DNA from: Macrotis lagotis | Taxonomy: Eukaryota > Chordata > Mammalia > Peramelemorphia > Peramelidae | Length of the DNA stretch: 64,000 nucleotides | Assembly (NCBI RefSeq): GCF_037893015.1 | Contig: NC_133666.1 | Coordinates: 466,885,642-466,949,641, forward strand | Direction: 5' to 3' | In this document: piece after piece, positions 23,111-34,450 of the stretch | How the letters are laid out: each line of letters begins with the position of its first letter | How positions within the stretch are numbered: the stretch's first letter is position 1 | Notes under the pieces: model-generated | Databases searched by the model: none | Told to the model about the DNA's origin: nothing | The model's input: the letters and a program-made list of their open reading frames with translations, nothing else | Program-made: the position numbers and the translations under genes

Positions 23111-23830
23111 TTCATTTCTGAAGACAAAATAGCAATGCTCAATATCTGAGGCACATAGGGCTGAGACAGCACAGCTAATCCAGATCTGTCTCTCCATGGA
23201 CTAATCATCAGATGTTTCAACAGTACTTTACAGAGTTGCCACTCTTGGTCTATGTGGCTCAGCTCTGCTACTACACTCCCTAGGGCTCCATCACTCTGGA
23301 ACCTCGACTCTTTCCAAGGCCCTCTCTCAGGGAAAACCCATTCCAGGGCAACCTTGCCCTCCACAACGAAAAGAGAATTCTCCCTAGGGCTCCTGAAGGC
23401 TTCTCCCAATTGGTGGTGGTGGGGGGAGTTACCTCATTGGATGCCTCTCTGGACTTGATCTGTCACTCCAGATTTGGGGATCTAAATCCTTCTCCCTTTT
23501 GTTTAACTGAGGGCAACAGAGGCCATCACTGGTCCCTTCAGAATGTCATTCTCCTATCTCCCAGAACCAACTGACTTCTCCTCTTTGGCCTTCAGTTCTC
23601 ATAAGACATTAAGTAGGATATGTGCTCACTCTCTAAGCTGGTTAACATTGGTTTCAGCAGGGGCATCTGCAAGTTCAGCTTGGAGGATCACAGGTATGTC
23701 AAGCAAAAAAAGTCCTCCTGATTCGTTTTTTAGTTCCCCTGTGGGGAAAAAAGAAGCTCTAATATATTTAATTATTAAGTATAGTTATCACAAAGTCATG
23801 TTCACACTAACATCATTCCACTTTCATTGC
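23111..23830 (-). other. Unclassified, possibly the body of the adjacent RTE-like element
   Basis: Moderately GC-rich with a minus-strand open frame (23409-23092, 105 residues, 'MGEAFRSPRENSLFVVEGK...') that I do not recognise. No domain motifs. It lies upstream of the RTE-type 3' end in the same orientation. Confidence 0.3.
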
Positions 23831-23892
23831 CTCTAGTTCTTCAAATCTATATGCTACCCCTTTCTCTCTGGATCAGTTTGATCTCAAGGTGT

Positions 23893-24008
23893 TAGAGCTA
23901 GATGTTACAGTGGAGAGAGTGTGGGGTCTTGAAACAGGAAGATTCATTTTCCTGAATTCAAGTCTAGTCTCAGACCCATACAAGCTGTATGACTCTTCTG
24001 TAACAGCT
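23893..24008 (+). repeat. SINE head fragment
   Basis: Contains 'GTTACAGTGGAGAGAGTGTG', a box B-like 'GAATTCAAGTCTAG' and 'CAAGCTGTATGACTC'. It lacks the tail. Confidence 0.55.
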
Positions 24009-24334
24009 GAGGCTTATAGGCTCTGTAATTTTGCATCTCTGAATACCCCTACTGAATAGCACTACTACTGCTATCACTACCATCTCTTCAGTCAAGTGTA
24101 ACACCTCTTTTGTAATAAGTTAGTCCAGGTCAACATAATTTGGGGAATAGTCAATATATCATCAGCTCTTTCATTAGTCAGATCCACAACCATGACTGGA
24201 AGACATAAAAAAGAATACCTCAAGATACTAGAAAAATTTCCAAACTTTCTGGTTCCAACTGGCCCATATATACTATTCTCTAACCCTCCCTCTAAGCTAC
24301 ACTGGGGCAACTAAATTAATTCATTCACTTCTTC

Positions 24335-24515
24335 AGTTAGTCTGTCAGATGATGATGTTTTTCCTTCATTTTCAAAGATGACATCAGGTAAAGTGAGGCC
24401 ATGACAAGCATATGAACTGTATTTGGATGAGGGGATGCTGGGCTAAGTCACCAACCTCACTTTCTCCTCTAGAGTCAACTGGATCCAGGGGTAAGATCAG
24501 GACAACTGTAGATGG
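24335..24515 (-). repeat. RTE-type SINE 3' tail
   Basis: Plus strand begins 'GATGATGATGTTTTTCCTTC', then 'CTCACTTTCTCCTCTAGAGT'. On the minus strand this is the tail also seen at 45.5 and 47.7 kb. Confidence 0.7.
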
Positions 24516-24640
24516 CTATCAGTAAACATTTCCTAAGTTCCTACTATACATCAGCCACAGTGCTAAATGCTGGAAATACAAAGAAAGGCAGTTAGTCTTT
24601 GCCCTCAAGGAATTTACAATCTAAGGTGGGAAGACAACAC
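24516..24640. repeat. L2/MIR-related ancient fragment
   Basis: 'CAGTGCTAAATGCTGGAAAT' followed by 'GCCCTCAAGGAATTTACAAT' is a common ancient mammalian repeat pattern. Confidence 0.5.
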
Positions 24641-24727
24641 ATAAAAGGAAGTTGTAAGGCTTGTGGTGGAGGGAAGGAAATGGAGTACAGTGTGGGAAAA
24701 GAGATGGCTAACCTGGGGTCCTCTTTA

Positions 24728-25163
24728 TTTTTTTTATTTATTCAATATCTTATTTTTTAAATATTTTATTTGTTTTCCAATTATATAGAATAGTAGTTTC
24801 TACCTATCATTTTCTGTAAGGTTTTGAATTTTAATTTTTCCCCATGATCCCTTCCCTCCCCCATCCTCCCACAGAAGGTAGTCTGAATAATCTTCACATT
24901 GTTTCCATGCATTGATCAAAATTGAATGTTTTGAGAGAGAAAATCATATCCTTGAGGAGAAAATAAAATATTAGAGCTAGCAAAATTATGTAGTACATAA
25001 GACACTTTTTAAAAAAAAAAATTGAAGGTAATATTTGTCTTTGTTTAAACTCCACAGTTCTTTCTCTAGATACAGATGGTATTCTCAATCACAGGTACTC
25101 TAAAATTGTCCCTGATTATTGCGTTGATGGAATGAGTAAGTCCATTAAGGTTGATCATTATTG
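24728..25163 (-). repeat. 5'-truncated L1 3' end
   Basis: Antisense L1 3' UTR. Direct repeats GGGGTCCTCTTTA flank it, near 24715-24727 and 25164-25176, a clean target-site duplication. Confidence 0.88.
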
Positions 25164-25321
25164 GGGTCCTCTTTAGATGGAGGTTCTGAGAGGAGCTCTA
25201 TGCTCCCTCCCCAAGGGCAGAGAGTACTGATGAGGTAGGAGTTCCAAGCTTCCTGGGACCGATGGAGATGCTCAGAGGAAGGTAGTCAGATAGGAACTGC
25301 CTTGGGGTTCAGTCAGAGTAA

Positions 25322-25485
25322 CAACTAATAATAGCTAATATTTATATAGTGCTTATTAATGTTCTGAGAGCATTAAAACTATTATCTCATTCAAACTTCA
25401 CAACTATGGGAAGATGGTACTTTTATTGTCTCCCATTTTACAGATGAAGAAACTGAGGCAAACAAAAGTCAAGTGACTAGCCCCT
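25322..25485 (-). repeat. MIR
   Basis: Plus strand shows antisense MIR: 'TAATAGCTAATATTTATATA', 'TATCTCATTCAAACTTCACA', 'CCATTTTACAGATGAAGAAA' and 'CTGAGGCAAAC'. Confidence 0.8.
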
Positions 25486-25489
25486 TCTA

Positions 25490-26119
25490 TCCCCAAATGA
25501 TCAGCACAACCCATAATTCTGAGATTGGAGGAAAAACATTTGTATTCCTTTTCACTAACTTTATCCATAAACTGTATGGTGATACTTTAATTAAAAACAA
25601 GTCATGAAAATTAAGCCAAAGACTCAAGAAAATAACAGAGAGGGAAAGGACAAAGATGGTAACCATCAACTCTGCTGCAATGGGAAAAGTCCACCAAGCT
25701 TATCTGTCAGTATTATTAGTATATAATTGCTATTAGAGTACAATTCCCATATATAGCAGCCACCTTTATGAATCATTTCTTCCCTCTGTTTCTTGGCAAA
25801 CCACAAAAAAATACATAAACATAAATTCCTATTAAATTTTCTTATAACATTTGTAAGCCAATTGTCAAATACAGGGGGAGATGTCCTTGTTTTTTCTATT
25901 CTTTCATCATCATTTCTAATATGCATACATACATACATGGACACATATAGACATGAATATATATATATATATATAAAAACACCATTTGTTATGATGTTAG
26001 AAAACTCCAATGAATCCAATGAGACAGACACTTTGCTATATACAGTGTGTTGGTCCCAACAAGAATATGTATTGACATTTATTCATCCTGTATAAAAACA
26101 AACTCTGACCCATTTTTCC
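25490..26119. other. Unique sequence with a microsatellite
   Basis: No gene recognised. Holds a CATA/TA simple repeat at 25921-25975. Confidence 0.45.
25921..25975. repeat. (CATA)n/(TA)n microsatellite
   Basis: Three CATA units, a short degenerate stretch and an AT dinucleotide run. Confidence 0.9.
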
Positions 26120-26290
26120 TTTTGCATGTTCCACTAAGAGTCCTTTCTACTGCACTGTGTTTGTCACACAAACCAGCTGTACATTCACTATAAAGTAAAC
26201 TGTGAAATTATGTTTATTACGGTGTGATTTGAAAATCTTGGCCTGTTTGACAAACTGCAAATAGAATCTTTTCACATCTGGAATTAGGAG
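26120..26290 (+). repeat. Copy 1 of a local diverged duplication
   Basis: Matches 26800-27030 over 'AACTG.GAAATT.TGTTTATTA' and flanking sequence in the same orientation, at roughly four bases in five by eye. Confidence 0.6.
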
Positions 26291-26799
26291 ACTTGTCCAC
26301 ATTTAACAGCTGCTGAACTCTGCATTAGATTTGACTAGAAGTCTTAATATTTTAGAAGCTATTGAGTATCACATTGCTAGAGGATTAGCTCTGGGAAAGG
26401 GAGACGAAATATGTGTTCCATCAGAGGAGAAGTATTTCTTAAGTTTTGTGAAGAAGTATAATAAAAATACCTTTGAAGGTAATAAGAAATTTGGTAAATA
26501 ATTTGCCCCCCCCAAAAAAATTATAGTACAGTGGGTTTTAATGAAGGATTTAGAGTCTGGAGGGATCAGGGTCCAAATACAACTTCAATACTTAGTTCTT
26601 GTGTGACTATGGGTGAGTGAGTCACTTAAAGTTCTCTAATCCTCATTTACAATGTGACAATAATAGCAACTGTAGAAATTATCTCAGGGTTTGGGGAAGG
26701 CATATATTTATATTTATAATCTATATGTGCATACCTAAACATGTTTATGTTCACTGATCCTAGGTAAGAATTTGTACTGCTATTTACCCATGCTCCTAG

Positions 26800-27030
26800 A
26801 AAAGCAACCATAATCCAAGTTCCATTATTGCTTGTTTTCAAGTGCCTCCTATAGCAATTATATTTGTCAAACCAAGCTAGATATTCACCATAGACTAAAC
26901 TGAGAAATTGTGTTTATTATTGTGTGACATATATATATATATACCTGTATATATACATGTGTATATATATATATATATATACATATTGTGTGTGTATTTG
27001 GAATGTTTAGGCCTGAGTGTTGCCACATTG
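26800..27030 (+). repeat. Copy 2 of a local diverged duplication, expanded by a TA microsatellite
   Basis: Follows copy 1 but carries a TA/TG simple repeat (26926-26995) between its two homologous halves. Confidence 0.6.
26926..26998. repeat. (TA)n/(TG)n microsatellite
   Basis: Two TA runs separated by short TG-rich parts. Confidence 0.92.
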
Positions 27031-27817
27031 AGCTAATCAGCATTCCTGCCCTCTCTCTCTGACACTTCCAAGGTCTTCATCCTGGGACCATCTGATCACT
27101 TGAGACTTTTGGAGGGGAAAGTCCTCTGTGTAATCTTATGTGTGTATGTGCATATACATGTAGATATAAATACAAATATATGTATATTATATGTAAATGC
27201 TATTCAAACTTTAAAATGAGATATAAATGTCAACTTTTATTTTTCATCTTTTGGGAAGCTAGTCTCCTTATTTGTTTGTTTTGAGAACTTAATCTTTGTG
27301 TCCTTTTTGTCCCCATACTCTAGGCCTCCTTTCCCCAGACTATATCTATGCCTTCCTATCCTTGCCATGATCTTCCATAATGGTAAAGTGATATAACTAT
27401 ACAGGGTTTCTTCTGTACAGGGATCCCTTTACTAAATTATCTAGTTATCTTCTTATTTTCACCCTTTCACACAATAGCATTTGTATTTCCTCAACAAGGT
27501 AGGCAACTATTTTCACACTGAAACAGTTTGCTCCTAATCTTAAAGTATAATCTCCATTAGAATGGGGGCCTTGTCAGTCTTTTCATGTTTGAACACCTCC
27601 ACTACACAGTGTTCTTTATTATCTTTTGAAATTTTTTTATTTTGAATTTAAACACAAAAAGGCAATTTCCATTTATAGCAGAACACAAAAAAAGAGGATT
27701 TTCTATGAAACCATGAATCTTCATTTCATACAGGTCATATTTTTTTTTATTTTTAAAGCATATAATAAATTCTATAAAATATTTTCAAAACTATCCTGCT
27801 TGAAAAAGGGAAAGGGA
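27031..27817. other. Mostly unique sequence with a possible L2 3' end
   Basis: The block near 27540-27615 ('TAATCTCCATTAGAATGGG', 'GGCCTTGTCAGTC') resembles an L2 3' end. Nothing else recognised. Confidence 0.4.
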
Positions 27818-27986
27818 GGGGCAGCTAGGTAACACAGTACATAGAGCACTGACCCTGGAGTCAGGAGTACCTGAGTTCAAATTCAGCCTCAGACACTTAA
27901 TAATTACCTAGCTGTGTGGCCTTGGGCAAGCCACTTAACCCCATTGCCTTGCAAAAACTTAAAAAAGAAAAAGAAAAAGAAAAAAG
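27818..27986 (+). repeat. WSINE1-like SINE
   Basis: Complete copy with a GA-rich tail. Direct repeats AAAAGGGAAAGGGA lie at 27804-27817 and 27987-28000. Confidence 0.92.
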
Positions 27987-28039
27987 AAAAGGGAAAGGGA
28001 ATAGTTCAGTGGAATTCAAATTTCATGAGCAAAATTTAT

Positions 28040-28096
28040 AAATATTGTCTGTAACATTAACATGCCTATACCTTAGAACATTAACATACCTATACA
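28040..28096 (+). repeat. Short direct repeat
   Basis: 'ACATTAACATGCCTATAC' is followed by a near-identical 'ACATTAACATACCTATAC' after 9 bp. Confidence 0.8.
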
Positions 28097-28297
28097 GAAA
28101 GGAATGAGATATGATGTAAAGGCATTAGATCATTTGAGTTGAACTATAAGGACTTTAAGCAAAAATTTGGAATATTGAACACCTAATCTGCTACAAAAGG
28201 TACTACCCAATTTCTTCACTAAGAAAATATTTTTGATACTTTGAAAAGAGAATATTGTAAGTCATAAAGTAATATAAATGAATTCTATTAATGTTAG

Positions 28298-28402
28298 ATT
28301 GTAAACTCCTCAAGGGTAAAGACTTTTTGAGGGTTTGAGATTTTCTCTTTGCTTCTATTGGGTCTGAAAAATAGTAGGTGCTTCATAAAAATTTGTTGAA
28401 TT
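28298..28402 (+). repeat. L2 3' end fragment
   Basis: 'AGATTGTAAACTCCTCAAGG', then 'AGTAGGTGCTTCATAAAAAT' and 'TTGTTGAATTGA', the classic mammalian L2 3' pattern. Confidence 0.7.
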
Positions 28403-28477
28403 GACCCAGTTCAAATTCATACAATGGAAAGGGAATCAAACAACAAAAAGTATAAATAAAGAAAATTCTTTTGTACT

Positions 28478-28722
28478 TAAAAGATTTTATTTATTTTTGA
28501 GTTTCACAATTTTTCCCCTAATCTTGTTTCCTTCCCCCCACCCCCCACAGAAGGCAATTTGCCAGTCTTTACATTGTTTCCATGGTATACATTGATCCAA
28601 ATTGAATGTGATGAGAGAGAAATCATATCCTTAAGGAAGAAACATAAAATATAAGAGATAGCAAGATCAGACAATAAGATATCAGGTTTTTTTCCTAAAT
28701 TAAAGTTAATAGTCCTTGGTCA
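28478..28722 (-). repeat. 5'-truncated L1 3' end
   Basis: Antisense L1 3' UTR, similar to 37730-37980: 'TTTTATTTATTTTTGAGTTT', a C-rich run, 'CAGAAGGCAATTTGCCAGTC' and 'ATTGATCCAAATTGAATGTG'. Confidence 0.85.
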
Positions 28723-29635
28723 ATAAAGACAATTTTGATCAAAGCATTTTTAAAGAGTAGGTGCTTAAAATGAGGGATGGGTTTTAACAGTAAAAAATCA
28801 GAACCATTCTTTAGAACTACATCCTAAAATTTTTTTAAATTGAACACTTTAAAAAAGAACTATATCTTTTAATATTCATGCTTAGGTCTTTTACTAAAGG
28901 ATTGTTTTCTTTTAATCCAAAAAAGAATAAAAAATCACACATTTGTGATTTTACTCTCTCTGTCAGAATAAAGACTGGACCTTAGGTCACATAAGCACAA
29001 ATTTGTTCAAATAACAAAATACCTAAGAAAAAATAGCCAGCTTCTTGAGTGCTGGTCTTTGTTAATGGAAACTGTGGAATTTCAAAATTACTTTAATGAA
29101 TGTGTGATCTCATCAATGTAGGTACCTTCTGGCAGTAGTATATATAGTATACACATCACAACCAACCCACATCTTCTCATATTGTCTAATTCCTATTTAC
29201 ATCCTCCCATAAATTCTTCAGAAAAGTCTAACCAGTGTGCTGGAGGTCTTAGCTGAGCTTCATAATGTATATGAGCTGATTCAGTCCTTGAGCTTTCTAT
29301 CTTTTTTGCCTTGTTCTCACCTCTTTTCTATTCATATGTGTCCTTGATGAGATCTTCAATGCTTTTTTTGCATGTCATTCTCTAACATGGGTAACATGGG
29401 AAGCAAACAACTTCTACCCCATATGTCTTTTGGTTGGAAGTGATTGCTGCTATATCTGGAATTCATCATAGAAATTCCACTATAGACTTGTTGACAACCA
29501 AAGTAAATGCAAGAGGAAAGAAACACTGCATCTTCTGGGAGAGTCTCAGCTACCCAGATCTAATTTTTTACCAGAGTGCTAAGAGTACTATTGCCCCTCT
29601 TTTCACATTTCCTTTCTGAAGACATCAAGATTTGT
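28723..29635. other. Unique sequence
   Basis: No gene or clear repeat recognised. Confidence 0.4.
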
Positions 29636-29639
29636 TGAA

Positions 29640-29935
29640 AAGTCATATGTCTGGCACATAGAAGATACTTAATAAATGTTGATTTACTGACTGGTTTCCC
29701 TTCTAGAAGCTCTGTTCTTAGTGTATCCAATCTATGATTTAATCAAAGTATGAAATTGCTTCCCTCTGACAAAGCAAATTAGCATCTGATCTATAAGTCA
29801 GTCTTAAGAAATTTGCCAAGGGACAAGTGACTTGTTCAGGGTCACACAGTTATTTTGTGTCAGAGACTGAACTTGAATCTCGGTCTTCCTGGTCATCCAT
29901 GACAGGCTCTCTATCCAGTAGAGAGTCCCACTTCC
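29640..29935. repeat. L2 3' end piece and adjacent MIR fragment
   Basis: 29645-29695 has 'GGCACATAGAAGATACTTAA' and 'TAAATGTTGATTTACTGACT' (plus-strand L2 type). 29818-29935 is antisense MIR with 'CAGGGTCACACAGTTATTTT'. Confidence 0.6.
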
Positions 29936-30079
29936 TTTCATGAGCTTTCACATAGTTTCAAGTCAGCAAACATGTATTGACTGTCTTCAGTTTGCCAAAC
30001 ACTATGCTACAGGCTTAGAATACAAAGATCAAAAATGAAGTAGCCTTGACCCTCCTGCTCTTAAAATAAGTGGCTGTTC

Positions 30080-30720
30080 CATGACATTGTGAGTGGAATG
30101 CTAAACTTAGATTTAGGAAGACCTAGGTTCAAATCTTATCTCAGACACTTACTATATTTCCCCCCAAATAAGACTGTGTCATATTAATTTTTGCATTAGG
30201 GCTTATTTTCAGGAGATATTTTATTCCTTTTTCATGTACAACAATCTACATTTCTTCATTTATTCATGTACAAAAATCTATTTTAAGTATTAATGTCAGT
30301 AATATATATTTCTATTTAATCAATATTATTATTTTATAATTCAATACATCCACCCTGTGTTGCAACATTGTTTCATTTGAAACAATGAAATAATCTATAA
30401 TCAGGGACAGCAGGGGAATGGTACAGGACTCATACTAAATGAATCCATCTGAATGATGTTCTTAACTTGGCTTATTTTGGGGGGTAGCATTTATATTATG
30501 AGCATACTGAAAAAAAGTGTTGGTCATATTTTGGGGTTATTTGCGTAAATCACTTAACCTATTTCAGCCTCAGTTTCCTGGAGACAATATTGGGATGATG
30601 AGTATAATAATAGCATCTACCTCACATGGTTGTTGTGAGACTCAAATGAGACAGTATTTGTGGAACATTTTGCAAACTTTAAAGCTTTATACAAATGCTA
30701 GCTATTATTGTTAATTACAT
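30080..30720 (+). repeat. MIR-type SINE split by a MITE-like insertion
   Basis: The left part (30080-30160) ends in 'CTCAGACACTTACTATA'. The right part (30541-30720) resumes with 'GTAAATCACTTAACC' and 'CCTCAGTTTCCTGGAG', then 'ATGGTTGTTGTGAGACTCAA'. Confidence 0.75.
30161..30540. mobile_element. Candidate non-autonomous DNA transposon (MITE)
   Basis: About 380 bp inserted in a MIR. The left end reads 'TTTCCCCCCAAATAAGAC' and the right end read in reverse is 'ATAACCCCAAAATATGACC', so the ends are approximately inverted. TA lies at the left junction. 'GCTTATTTT' motifs recur near both ends. No transposase frame. I recall similar repeats with 'GGGGAAATAAGAC'-like ends in other vertebrates, but the superfamily is uncertain. 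Confidence 0.5.
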
Positions 30721-31355
30721 ATAAATAACAAATTGTAATAATATAATAATCACAACAAAGCTCTATATAGTACTTTATATAGTTTAGGAACCTTAAGGGT
30801 CAATTACAGATAACTTTACAGATGAGAAACCTGAGAGATAGAGACATGACTTGTCCAGAGTTGTAGAAGACAGCTAAGTTGCACAATGGATAAAGCAGCT
30901 GGCCTGGTGTCAGGAAGACTTGCATTCAAATATGACCTCAGACATTACTAACTGTGTGACCTTCAGCGAGTCATTTAACCATGTTTGCTTCAGTTTCCTC
31001 ATTTGTAAAATGAATTGGAGAAGGAAATGGCAAACTACCCCAGCATTTTTGCCAAGAAAACTCCAAATAGGGTCATGAAGAATCGGACATGACTGAAACA
31101 ACTTGACAATAACTACAACAACAAACAACAGGAATTGTAGAGTTAGTGCAGCTTGGTCTCTCAGACTCAAATGCAGTCCCCTCTCTATTACTGAGTTAAG
31201 TAGACTAAATGTCTTTACCTTCCTTTTAGAGTTGAGAAAACTGGACTCCAGAGATGATGTGACTTGTTCCACACAACTAATAAAAGTTGGAATCAGGATT
31301 CAAATCCATCCCTTCTAACTCCAAATCCAGTACTCATCTACCATATTGTGCTGCT
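30721..31355 (-). repeat. MIR split by a SINE
   Basis: Left part near 30760-30870 ('TTTACAGATGAGAAACCTGA', 'GACTTGTCCAGAG'). Right part near 31230-31350 ('GTTCCACACAACTAATAAAA', 'GATTCAAATCC'). Confidence 0.6.
30873..31129 (+). repeat. CORE-SINE with RTE-like tail, well preserved
   Basis: Full structure: 'GCACAATGGATAAAGCAG', CORE 'AACTGTGTGACCTTCAGCG', 'CAGTTTCCTCATTTGTAAAA', 'GAAAACTCCAAATAGGGTCA', then 'GAATCGGACATGACTGAAAC' and an ACAACAACAA end. The tail resembles the BovB 3' terminus. Confidence 0.88.
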
Positions 31356-33889
31356 TCAACCAACATCTATTAAAGCACCCATTCATTGTACTCTTTGACT
31401 TTGGCTTCTTACATATTTGCCATCAATAACTACAATTTGAATTTATGTGATCAAATTTTCCCCTATTGTCTTAAAATATGAAAAATGGGAGCAGAGCTCA
31501 AATAATTAATATCCACACTCACTAAGGTCTTATGGCCTTTTCACTGTCCTCCTTCCCATTAAGTTAAATTCATTTGGTTGATTTGGATCAATTCCATTAT
31601 GTTTTTCAGATTTATTATACACCATGCATTTCATTGCCTCTAGAGCTTGGAATGTTACAGAGATCTGCTATGCAGTCCATAACATGTCTAACCTTTGTTT
31701 AGGGATGCCTGATAACTCATTGTAATAAGGAATGAGCATCTTGATATAGGCAAAAGAACATTGAACTGCATGGTATGGACATTTGGACCACAAATCCCCA
31801 ATCCTCCTAATTCTCAGTTCACAACTTTACTTTTATTCTTTCACAGCTCTATAAAATCACATCATATCAGCAGTGGATCTCACTCAAGATTTCAGTATAT
31901 CAGCAAAACAAGGAATCTAACTCTGCCAACCCAGGCTGTTGAGTTTCCACCAAAGTACACATTCACCAGATTCTTTTCCTTGCAGAATTTATTGTCCCCC
32001 CCCCCATTTTGTCCTTTTTCTACACTCCTCCTCTTATGTCAACATTCCATGCCATACTGGCACAAGCACACATTTGCTTATATATACACCGCCCTGGGAT
32101 CCTTCTCTGGACAAAAGGATCAGATTCAGAGAAACCTGGGAAGACTCATATGAACTAATGTAAAATAAAGTTAACAAAAGCAAGAGAATAATTTATACTA
32201 ACAACACTGTAAAGGAAAATAACTCTGAGTCTGACCCATGAAATTATTATGATACCTGAAGACTGATGATGAAATATATCTCCTACTTCTTAGCAGAAAT
32301 GTGCTGAAATGTGTAAGGAGTGAACCACTCATTTTTAGATGTGCTCAATGCAATACAAATTTGTTTTGCTTGACTATTCTTCTGTAACAGAGGACTAGCT
32401 GGAATATATTCTTATGCTTAACTGATTACAAGGGAGGACTTAGGGGGCAGGGGTGGAGTTGTTATAGGTGGGACAACAGAGAGGGAAGCGGGAAGATAAA
32501 TAGAACTGAAAAAGAAAGAAAGGAAATCAATGAATCATCTAATACTACAGAGAAGAAAACAGAAGGAAGTCCAGAAGGGTTCGCAAACAAATAGGAAAAT
32601 ATTGGTACTATCATGCTAAATTTAATACAAGCTTTTAAAAAATGCAAGCTGTACTTAATAGATTCACATTTTCTCATTAAAAAGAAATCTTTGTCTGATG
32701 GTTTCATCTAGTTGATATTACCTTATGTGATTTCCAAGGTCCTTAAGTAGAAAAGCCCTCTCTAATTTTAATATTCCTCAGTACTAAGTAAACCATAGGC
32801 ACTTACTAAATAAATGCATAATCGAATGAATAAAGACTGTAACCTTCATGTGTGTTTCATATATGTTCTCCTTTTCTAAACCATTCTCATATTCTTCACT
32901 TTGGGTTTTTTTTTTTAATCTTCCTTCCTTTCTTTTCTTTCTCTCTGTCAATGTGGGGAAGGGTTAGTCCTTTCCATTTTGGCAAAGAGCCCAGCTTTAT
33001 AGATGACCCCCATTTAATGTGGCAGGCTTTGCAATGTGCTGCTGCCTGTTCATGATGGTTTGAGGCTGATTTAAAACAACTTGAGACTCGTGTACATTAC
33101 TGTGATCGATAGGCTGAGCCCTTCTAAAGAGGCACTAGAATTAGAAAACTGAGACTGTTTTCAAAATAGCAATGGTGAAAGGGCTTCTCTTCCTGCCTTC
33201 TTTCTGTAAATGATAAAGGGGGCCCCCAGTTTGGGGAGCACACTCTCATTCTCTCAAAAGCCAATAAATAAAATGAAGTGCAAATCAGATGGCCCACTTG
33301 TTAAACAGTGAACGAGGAAGGAAATCAAGCCAGAGATAATGAAGACCCACGGGGTGGGGGGGGGGAGCGGATGGGCTTGGTGTTCCATGGCAGGCTGGGG
33401 CTTCTGAGGGGCATTTTCTGGCAGTTAAGAAGTGGCAATGCCCAGGCTAGGGTATCTGTGAGGCAAGGCATTCTAGAGTCTACAGATTTTTCCCTTAGAC
33501 TGAGAGGGAAGCAGGTGTCACTCTCAACAGCTTCTCTGTTCCTCCCTCCAAACAGCTGAAGCAGTGTCTTCCCTAACTGAAGGCCTCTTTTATCTCCCAA
33601 GTGTTCTGGGTGGGTCGGATGAGCAGGTGAGCTTTGCCTTGCCAAGCATTGAGTCAGAGACCAGAATTGGACTCCCACTCACTCGCAAGACGAATTCTGA
33701 ATCAAGTAAGGAGCCAATTCTAACTTTAGCTGAAACCAAAGGCTAAAAAATAGCCATTACCCAAGTCCACCCAAATCTGGGAGGCAGTCCAGTGATTTCT
33801 AAAAATTTTCAGCCTTCACTTCAGTCTAAAGTTAGGCCCAGCACTTGCAGAAGATTTCACAAATTGCCTTTCAGTTTTTTATATTATTT
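31356..33889. other. Long repeat-poor unique region
   Basis: Few recognisable repeats. Open frames at 31761-32153 and 33308-33746 show no known domains and no splice context. The part at 32990-33740 is GC-richer than its surroundings and is a candidate conserved non-coding element. Confidence 0.4.
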
Positions 33890-33903
33890 AAGGTCTTATT
33901 CTT

Positions 33904-33979
33904 TTTTTTTAGGTTTTTGCAGGGCAAATGGGGTTAAGTGGCTTGCCCAAGGCCACACAGCTAGGTAATTAGGTAATTA
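33904..33979 (-). repeat. 5'-truncated WSINE1-like SINE
   Basis: Only the 3' half of the SINE is present. Even so it is bounded by a 14-bp perfect direct repeat, AAGGTCTTATTCTT (33890-33903 and 33980-33993), so the truncation happened at insertion. Confidence 0.9.
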
Positions 33980-34087
33980 AAGGTCTTATTCTTATAATTG
34001 GATTTATCTCTTTGTCTTAGATCAGCCAATACTCATGGTAGCAATATCTAAGTGTAGCTGTTATTTTGCTCTATTTAATAGAGAACA

Positions 34088-34325
34088 TACGGGTCAATTA
34101 GGTTGTAGAGTGGATAGAGGGCCTTATCTGGAGTCAGGAGGAGCTGAGTTCAAATCTTCCCTCAGATACTTACTAGCTATCTGGTCCTGGGGAAGTCATT
34201 TTACTCTGCTTGCCTCGGTTTCCTCATCTGTAAAATAAACTGGAAAAAGAAATGACAAAACACTCCAGTATCTCTGTCAAGAAAAATCTCAGACCCAAAT
34301 GAAATGACTCAAAAACACAGAACAT
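34088..34325 (+). repeat. CORE-SINE with RTE-like tail
   Basis: Shows 'GTAGAGTGGATAGAGGGCCT', 'GAGTTCAAATCTTCC', 'GTTTCCTCATCTGTAAAATA' and 'AAACACTCCAGTATCTCTGT'. Confidence 0.8.
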
Positions 34326-34450
34326 TCCTGTGTTATCCTCTAACAAATTATTTGCATTAGAGATTTCTGCCATTGGAGTTCATTTATCAGTAACATCATA
34401 TTACTCATTTCATCCATTCATATATACAGGCATTCAACAAATACATTTTC

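Noticed and set aside
31761..32153. 130-residue plus-strand open frame
   Set aside because: Low-complexity, no domain recognised, no splice or promoter evidence, and a long poly-C run inside.
33308..33746. Overlapping open frames on both strands in less AT-rich sequence
   Set aside because: Both-strand openness is explained by base composition; no recognised domain or exon boundary.
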